Assembly: GCA_017548425.1 (NCBI GenBank)
Contig: JAFZAB010000081.1
Location: 1 to 64,000 of the forward strand
Origin: Victivallales bacterium
Lineage (GTDB): Bacteria; Verrucomicrobiota; Lentisphaeria; Oligosphaerales; Oligosphaeraceae
Direction of reading: 5' to 3'
Length of the DNA: 64,000 nt
In this document: in pieces, positions 59,658 through 64,000 of the stretch
How the letters are laid out: the number at the start of each line of letters is the position of its first letter
Position numbering within the stretch: position 1 is the first letter of the stretch
Notes under the pieces: generated by a model
What the model was told of the DNA's origin: nothing
The model's input: the letters and a program-made list of their open reading frames with translations, nothing else
Databases searched by the model: none
Position numbers and translations under genes: made by a program

Positions 59658-60431
59658 TTATTGCTTGGTGATTTGATAGAGGACAAGGGCCATGACGATG
59701 AAAATGACGATGACCAAGGCGATCAATGTCACCATCAGGATGTAACCGCCTCTTGAGACGGAGGATTTCTGATGCATTTTCGCCTGCGCGATGGCGCTGG
59801 CGGAGTGCGACTGCATGCGGTAGGCGTCCACAAGCGTGACGGATGTCTCGGCCATGGTGATGACGTCTCCCGCCTTGATTTGGACGGGATCGTTGCCGAG
59901 AACTTGCTCGCCGTTGATGAAGGACGGGTTGTCCGCGGCGGCGTGCCGATAGGTTATTCGGTCACTCAAGACGTTGATATATCCATGGATACGCGATATG
60001 TCCGGTGTGCGGACGGTGATATAGTTGTCATTGGAAGCGCCAATGGAATTCAGACCGGGCCACAGAACGGCACGTTGCGGGCCTTCTTCGCCTTCGATTT
60101 CCCATGTGATGTCATAGGCGGCGGGCCGTGCGGTCGCTCCGTAGCAGAGGAAGAGTTTGGTGAAGCGGATGACATCACCTTCCTCCAGTTCCGTCGTGAC
60201 GAATTTTATGCCGGATTTGAACATGCCGAAACGGCTTTTGTTGGTGACGGTCCACTTGTTGAGCATGCGTTCCATGACGAGATGTTCGCGGCTCACGGTG
60301 GTGTCCACCACGCCTTTCAGGCTGACCGTGCATTTGGACGAACGTCCAATCGTGATGACCGGCCCCATGGTATTGGTGTCAAATGTGGCCAGAAGATTGC
60401 CCAAAGTATTGTAGATACGGCATTCAGTCAT
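59658..60431 (-). CDS. FHA-domain protein with C-terminal membrane anchor
   Basis: A 257-residue protein with two forkhead-associated domains that bind phosphothreonine. The first (about 1-95) shows VITIGRSSKCTVSLKGVVDTTVSREHLVME, with Gly-Arg-Ser and Ser-x-x-His. The second (about 110-205) shows NSIGASNDNYITVRTPDISRIHGYI with a Ser-Arg-Ile-His core. A single C-terminal membrane segment (about 233-254) tail-anchors it with the FHA domains in the cytoplasm. It probably reads Ser/Thr kinase signals, but no kinase or phosphatase gene of that type is in the window. It lies 21 bp upstream of the sigma factor gene and 18 bp downstream of the EEP gene. Confidence 0.85.
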   Translation of the reverse strand: MTECRIYNTLGNLLATFDTNTMGPVITIGRSSKCTVSLKGVVDTTVSREHLVMERMLNKWTVTNKSRFGMFKSGIKFVTTELEEGDVIRFTKLFLCYGATARPAAYDITWEIEGEEGPQRAVLWPGLNSIGASNDNYITVRTPDISRIHGYINVLSDRITYRHAAADNPSFINGEQVLGNDPVQIKAGDVITMAETSVTLVDAYRMQSHSASAIAQAKMHQKSSVSRGGYILMVTLIALVIVIFIVMALVLYQITKQ

Positions 60432-60449
60432 GATCTCGGCCTTTGTGGG

Positions 60450-61211
60450 TTATTTAAGGATCAGCGTGACTTTGATGGGACGGTGGTCGGAGGCGACCAA
60501 TTCCTCAACGACTTTGATTTCAGCAACTTGCAAAGCCTGCTTGGGGTAGGTGAAGCAGTGGTCGATGGAAGAGCGCGGCTTTCCGGCGGGGAAGGTCGCC
60601 AACGGCTTGTCGCCCCATGCGGCGTCCCACGTTTCGGCGAAAGCCTTGTAGGGGGCGGAATTTGGCTGGCAGTTCATATCGCCGACGAGCACGGCTGGAA
60701 CAGTGAGTCCTTTCACCCATTCCGCGATGATGGCGGTGGATTTGAGGCGGTTTTCCGCGTCAAGATCCAAATGTGTGCAAGCGAACACGAACGGCGTGCC
60801 TTTTGCGCTCTTCGCCTGAATGGCGAACATGCAGCGCGGCTCCTTGCCCGGAAGCGGAATATGCTTGACGAGAACGGCTTCCGGATCTTTGGCGATGATG
60901 GCGTTACCGTATGCGCCGCCCGTCAACGGGATGGATTTGCCGAAGAACGGCTTGTAGCCAGTCAGTTCGCCGAGTATCATTGCTTCGTCGATTTTGCCTG
61001 AGCGTTTGACGTTCACATCGACTTCCTGGAAGGCGACGACATCCGGATTTTCACGTTTGACGACATCCGCGATGCGCTGCAGATCAAGCTTGCCATCCAT
61101 TCCTTCGCCGTGGTGGATGTTGTATGAGATGACGGTGATGGTGTCTTTCATGGTTTCTTGTGCAAAAATGGTTAATGAGATGGATAGGATTGAAAGGAGG
61201 ACTGCACGCAT
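60450..61211 (-). CDS. Exported endonuclease/exonuclease/phosphatase family protein
   Basis: A 253-residue EEP-superfamily hydrolase (Mg-dependent phosphodiesterase fold). A short signal peptide (MRAVLLSILSISLTIFAQE) indicates export. Active-site motifs are SYNIHHGEGMDG (~29-40), VVAFQEVDVN (catalytic Glu, ~60), CTHLDLD, LVGDMNCQP (Asp-x-Asn) and SDHRPI (Asp-His). Exported relatives act on nucleic acids, sphingomyelin or inositol phosphates. Its start is 5 bp after the proS stop, so translation is probably coupled to proS. Confidence 0.88.
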   Translation of the reverse strand: MRAVLLSILSISLTIFAQETMKDTITVISYNIHHGEGMDGKLDLQRIADVVKRENPDVVAFQEVDVNVKRSGKIDEAMILGELTGYKPFFGKSIPLTGGAYGNAIIAKDPEAVLVKHIPLPGKEPRCMFAIQAKSAKGTPFVFACTHLDLDAENRLKSTAIIAEWVKGLTVPAVLVGDMNCQPNSAPYKAFAETWDAAWGDKPLATFPAGKPRSSIDHCFTYPKQALQVAEIKVVEELVASDHRPIKVTLILK

Positions 61212-61216
61212 GGTTC

Positions 61217-62965
61217 TCAGACGTTGTATTTGTCAAATTCCGCTTGGATTTGTTGTTTGATGAAATCGACGATGCCGTCGAGGCTGATGAGCTGGAAGTT
61301 CTTTCCATCTTCGCGATGTTTGAATTCCGCCTGGTTGTTCGCCAACGTCTTGGGGGAGAGGGTGATACGGAGCGGGGCGCCGATGAGATCGGCATCCGCG
61401 AAAGAGAAACCGGCCTTTTCGCCGCGGTCGTCGTAGAGGACGTCCACGCCGGCGGCTTGCAAGTCGTCATAAAGTTTCTGGCAGGCGGTCTGGACTTCCG
61501 GCTGGTTGTGGTTGAGGCCGATGAGATGGACTTCGAACGGAGCAATGGTGATGGGCCAGACGGGGCCGTGGTCGTCATGGCACTGTTCGATGACGGCGGC
61601 CATGGCGCGGCCGACGCCGATGCCGTAGCAACCCATGATCATGGGTTTCGCCTTGCCATCCGCGTCCAGATAGGTGCATCCCATTGGTTCGGAGTACTTT
61701 GTGCCGAGCTGGAAGATGTTGCCGACTTCAATGCCTTTCAGCATCTGCAACGGCTGTCCTGTGACAGGGCAGGGGTCGCCTTCGCGGACGGTCGCGATGT
61801 CGTCGATGATGATTTTCGCCTTGTCTTCCGCAGGAACGTCACGATCAAAGTTGAAGTTGAGGCAATGGACGTCTTTCTTGTTGGCGCCGACGACGAGATT
61901 GGAAGATTCTGCGGCGGAATGGTCAAGAACGATGCGGATCTTGTCCGACGGCTTGATGCCGAGGATGGACGCGAAGCCCGGAACGGCTCCTGCGTCTTCG
62001 ATCAACGCGTCGTTCGCGAAGTCGATTTCAGGAGACTGCGTGATCTTCTTGAGTTTCGCTTCGTTGATTTCAAGATCGCCGCGGATGCAGGCGAAGATGA
62101 GCGTGCCGTCAAAATGCTTGTAGAAGACGGCCTTGCAGGTCTGTTCGGGCTTGATTCCGAGGAACTTCGCCAAATCGTCGATGGTCTTGCAATTCGGCGT
62201 TTCGACCTCTTGGAGCGGTTTGGGCTCTTCTTTGACGTAGTTCAGACGGGACGTGGCGATTTCGCGGTTGGCCTTGTATTCGCCGTTGGGGGAGACGAAG
62301 ATGGTGTCTTCGCCACAATCCGCGATGGCCATGAATTCATGGGAGATGGCGCCGCCGATCATGCCGGAGTCCGAAAGAATTGAGAGACAACGCTTAAGAC
62401 CAATCCGCTTGAAGATGCGCGTATAGGCTTCATGCTCTTTCGCGTAGTGCTCTTCAAGGGAGGCCTGAGACGTATGGAAGGAGTAGGCGTCCTTCATCGT
62501 GAATTCGCGGACGCGGATGAGGCCTGCGCGTGGGCGCGCTTCGTCACGGTATTTCGTCTGAATTTGATAAAGCATCGTCGGAAGTTGCTTGTAGGACGTC
62601 AGTTCTGTTCTTGCAACCTGCACGACGGCCTCTTCATGCGTCATGCCGAGAATCATGGCCTTGCTGTTGCGATCCGTAAAGCGGAGGAGCTCCTGCCCGA
62701 CCTTTTCATAACGGCCGCTTTCCTGCCAGAGTTCAGCCGGAAGGACGACCGGCATCAAGATTTCCTGACCGCCGATACGGTTCATTTCTTCGCGGATGAT
62801 GGCCTTGATTTTGTCTGTGATTTTATATCCGAGCGGCAGCAGGGTGAAGAGACCCGTGGAGACTGGGCGGCAGTAACCGCCACGAATCAAATAGATATGG
62901 GAGATGGTCTGTGCGTCTCTGGGGGCTTCTTTCAGACGCTGTCCGACGAGTTGGGAGAGTTTCAT
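61217..62965 (-). CDS. proS: Prolyl-tRNA synthetase
   Basis: Class II synthetase charging tRNA-Pro; 582 residues, bacterial type. Class motifs include TGLFTLLPLGYKITDKI and RDEARPRAGLIRVREFTMKDAYSFH (motif 2). An editing insertion (YbaK-like) spans about 235-390, with ACKAVFYKHFDG. GCYGIGVGRAMAAVIEQ (motif 3) precedes the anticodon-binding domain (LNHNQPEVQTACQKLYDDLQAAGVDVLYDDR). The ATG lies directly after a weak ribosome-binding region. It is the first gene of the leftward proS-EEP-FHA-sigma-uvrA series. A TATAGT box lies about 50 bp upstream. Confidence 0.97.
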   Translation of the reverse strand: MKLSQLVGQRLKEAPRDAQTISHIYLIRGGYCRPVSTGLFTLLPLGYKITDKIKAIIREEMNRIGGQEILMPVVLPAELWQESGRYEKVGQELLRFTDRNSKAMILGMTHEEAVVQVARTELTSYKQLPTMLYQIQTKYRDEARPRAGLIRVREFTMKDAYSFHTSQASLEEHYAKEHEAYTRIFKRIGLKRCLSILSDSGMIGGAISHEFMAIADCGEDTIFVSPNGEYKANREIATSRLNYVKEEPKPLQEVETPNCKTIDDLAKFLGIKPEQTCKAVFYKHFDGTLIFACIRGDLEINEAKLKKITQSPEIDFANDALIEDAGAVPGFASILGIKPSDKIRIVLDHSAAESSNLVVGANKKDVHCLNFNFDRDVPAEDKAKIIIDDIATVREGDPCPVTGQPLQMLKGIEVGNIFQLGTKYSEPMGCTYLDADGKAKPMIMGCYGIGVGRAMAAVIEQCHDDHGPVWPITIAPFEVHLIGLNHNQPEVQTACQKLYDDLQAAGVDVLYDDRGEKAGFSFADADLIGAPLRITLSPKTLANNQAEFKHREDGKNFQLISLDGIVDFIKQQIQAEFDKYNV

Positions 62966-63013
62966 GGTTGCTTGGTTGATTGTGTGGATGTTGACGAGTG
63001 GTTTTTCTTTACC

Positions 63014-63019
63014 ACTATA
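63014..63019 (-). promoter_or_regulatory. Putative -10 box TATAGT upstream of proS
   Basis: Minus-strand TTATAGTGGTAAAG, about 50 bp upstream of the proS ATG, shares the TATAGTRGTA core with 18988-18997. The -35 is not clear (TTAATT at 16 bp is a weak match). Confidence 0.38.
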
Positions 63020-63161
63020 AATAATGGAAAACGCAAATTAATAATATAGTGTTTTTTTCTCTTGAGACAAGTTTTTTCAAATAAATAGTGGTAGGGAAGT
63101 GACTAATGTTGGAATGCATGATTTGACAACTGAGAAAGAAATGTTAAAATAATATGCAAAA

Positions 63162-63259
63162 GTCCAAAAGAGACTGGAATCATTGGGATGTCATTGTGTC
63201 AGGCGAATGCGCGAGGCGATGAACCAAAAGAGATTGGAGTCATAGGGATGTCATTTGTG
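63162..63259 (+). repeat. Direct repeat with exact 60-bp spacing
   Basis: CCAAAAGAGACTGGAATCAT with the following TGGGATGTCATTGTG (63164-63198) recurs at 63224-63259 as CCAAAAGAGATTGGAGTCAT plus AGGGATGTCATTTGTG. The copies start exactly 60 bp apart and differ at about four positions plus one inserted T. The 25 bp between them are unique. It could be a tandem 60-bp duplication or an iteron-like control region at the edge of the AT-rich segment. Confidence 0.75.
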
Positions 63260-63403
63260 GGGATAATAAGATATCTCAACTTAGAATAATGCTAGATGGT
63301 TAAAGATGAAATACGTTATTTTCTCTAATAAAAATGGTAAACTTTATTTATTGTAAGTCAAAAATTTTACAAGCGTTTTTTATGGATAGAGATATCAACT
63401 ACA

Positions 63404-63670
63404 ATGATTGTTTATTATAGTTTAGAAAACCATGGTCTCTGGCTGTGGTTAGAGACAATCTACTATGCCTTCACGTACGCTTGGATGCATGGAAGGATTA
63501 CACGAAAACATGTTGGGGCGTTCGTACAATATGGAGCGAGCAAGACGGTTAACTTCGTCATTCGCTTCTGTTCCCCTATGGGTGACTTCAAATCAAGCCA
63601 TCCCCTCTGGGGTGATATTTATTTCTATGAATTAGAAGCAAATGAGGAAAGTTTTTCTTTTATGGGTTAA
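63404..63670 (+). CDS. Uncertain short ORF in the AT-rich segment
   Basis: An 88-codon open frame starting MIVYYSLENHGLWLWLE and ending FYELEANEESFSFMG. There is no Shine-Dalgarno and no recognised family. The centre includes the DNA hairpin-like stretch CCCCTATGGGTGAC...CCCCTCTGGGGTGAT, which looks more like a non-coding inverted element. I list it so the stretch is not blank, but it may not be a gene. Confidence 0.22.
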   Translation: MIVYYSLENHGLWLWLETIYYAFTYAWMHGRITRKHVGAFVQYGASKTVNFVIRFCSPMGDFKSSHPLWGDIYFYELEANEESFSFMG

Positions 63671-63740
63671 TAAATACATTGAAATATAAAAATAATTATT
63701 TTTAATACTTAATATACGAATGTCGATGGATCATTTATAA

Positions 63741-64000
63741 ATGAAAATATTATTAGATTTAAATATATTTAAGGATGTTAACAAGTGGAATCCGTGGAAA
63801 ATAAATCTACACAAGGAGATATTTAATTATATATTGTTGATAAATTTTGACCTATTTATTAGGAAATCCCAAAAAAAAATACTTTTTGATTTAATTTTAG
63901 CCTACAATTTTAATATTAATTGTAATTTGATTGATAATGATGTGAAGGTGATTGAGACAATGGGTGAGGAGGATGAATATGATGTATCTACTATCGAATA
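63741..64000 (+). CDS. Partial AT-rich gene cut by the window edge
   Basis: An open frame of 86 codons from ATG 63741 to the window end with no stop, despite roughly 70% or more A+T where stop codons are expected often. The product begins MKILLDLNIFKDVNKWNPW and continues with a hydrophobic/charged helical pattern and a late acidic MGEEDEYDVSTIE. The opening resembles the MKxLLDTNIF start of PIN-domain toxins, but the next residues do not support that family, so I leave it unassigned. No clear ribosome-binding site is visible. Confidence 0.5.
   Translation, partial: MKILLDLNIFKDVNKWNPWKINLHKEIFNYILLINFDLFIRKSQKKILFDLILAYNFNINCNLIDNDVKVIETMGEEDEYDVSTIE

Larger units (their letters stand above)
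62966..63403. other. AT-rich intergenic region right of proS
   Basis: A 438-bp gap, much more AT-rich than the preceding 20 kb. It contains the likely proS promoter (63014-63019), another AATAGTGGTAGGG stretch near 63084, a 60-bp-spaced direct repeat (63162-63259) and otherwise nothing I recognise. It marks the transition into an AT-rich, probably acquired segment. Confidence 0.5.

Noticed and set aside
63741-64000. PIN-domain toxin call for the truncated right-end gene
   Set aside because: Only the first ten residues resemble PIN proteins; later acidic residues and spacing do not fit, and the gene is incomplete.
1-64000. tRNA, rRNA and riboswitch search by eye
   Set aside because: No T-loop GTTCRANNC in a cloverleaf context, no rRNA-like block and no recognisable riboswitch core was seen in the intergenic spaces; a covariance-model scan would be decisive.

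Overview
The window looks like one chromosomal segment of a Gram-negative bacterium of the PVC superphylum, most likely a Lentisphaerota/Kiritimatiellota-type gut or environmental lineage. This rests on gene content rather than a marker phylogeny: very large exported glycosidases, ABC-transporter fusions, many xylose-isomerase/AP-endonuclease-like TIM barrels and Gfo/Idh oxidoreductases, a DUF4175-type giant membrane protein, and intergenic short tandem arrays. Most of the window is moderately GC-rich. Exceptions are an AT-rich AbiE-like cassette (24.1-26.2 kb) and the AT-rich right end (62.97-64 kb). I see no rRNA, tRNA, CRISPR array, transposase or phage gene.

Layout. 0-5.3 kb (minus strand): a TIGR03663-like GT-C membrane protein, a YhcH-family protein and a hypothetical, then an ssb-rsmE-TIM barrel operon. 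5.7-6.8 kb: a small exported coiled-coil protein, a four-helix-bundle protein and three different tandem-repeat arrays. 6.8-22 kb: a carbohydrate locus with a 1712-residue GH2-like exported protein, a divergent FAD oxidoreductase, a solute-binding-protein/permease fusion, a MalG-type permease with a ~400-residue periplasmic insertion, and two exported proteins. 22-24 kb: a D,D-carboxypeptidase and TsaB. 24.1-26.1 kb: a two-gene AbiEi/AbiEii-like toxin-antitoxin cassette between direct repeats. 26.2-33 kb: a GH-A-clan exported glycosidase and an exported protein joining GH13 amylase, UlaG-like metallo-beta-lactamase and SGNH hydrolase domains. 33-37.7 kb (plus strand): a GDPD, then Maf, Dtd, serine acetyltransferase and a GlcD-type oxidase. 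37.8-43.5 kb (minus strand): a broken antitoxin-like gene, an exported hypothetical, a DUF4175-type protein and a Gfo/Idh/MocA oxidoreductase. 43.7-52.2 kb (minus strand): a glycogen cluster (fused debranching enzyme, GlgA) with a small protein, an IMPase-family phosphatase, a TPR lipoprotein and a GDPD. 52.4-63 kb: a sugar-nucleotide epimerase, xylose isomerase, a membrane-anchored hypothetical, UvrA, a sigma-70 factor, an FHA protein, an exported EEP-family phosphatase and ProS. The right end is AT-rich with a 60-bp-spaced direct repeat and one gene cut by the window edge.

How it fits together. The exported glycosidases would act on polymers outside the inner membrane. The unusual ABC transporter, whose two membrane subunits both carry large periplasmic additions, would import the products; no ATPase is encoded here, so a shared one elsewhere is implied. 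Xylose isomerase and the Gfo/Idh and FAD oxidoreductases would process sugars, and the glycogen cluster would store surplus glucose.

The most unusual non-coding feature is a set of intergenic mosaic arrays with unit lengths of 7, 8, 9-10 and 10 bp, several arranged as inverted arms. One class (AAGCTTT heptads with a TTTGC edge) abuts stop codons; another (CACGAAT decamers) lies at gene starts and is sometimes read into the N-terminus. The main candidates for undescribed biology are these arrays, the three-enzyme exported fusion and the transporter pair.
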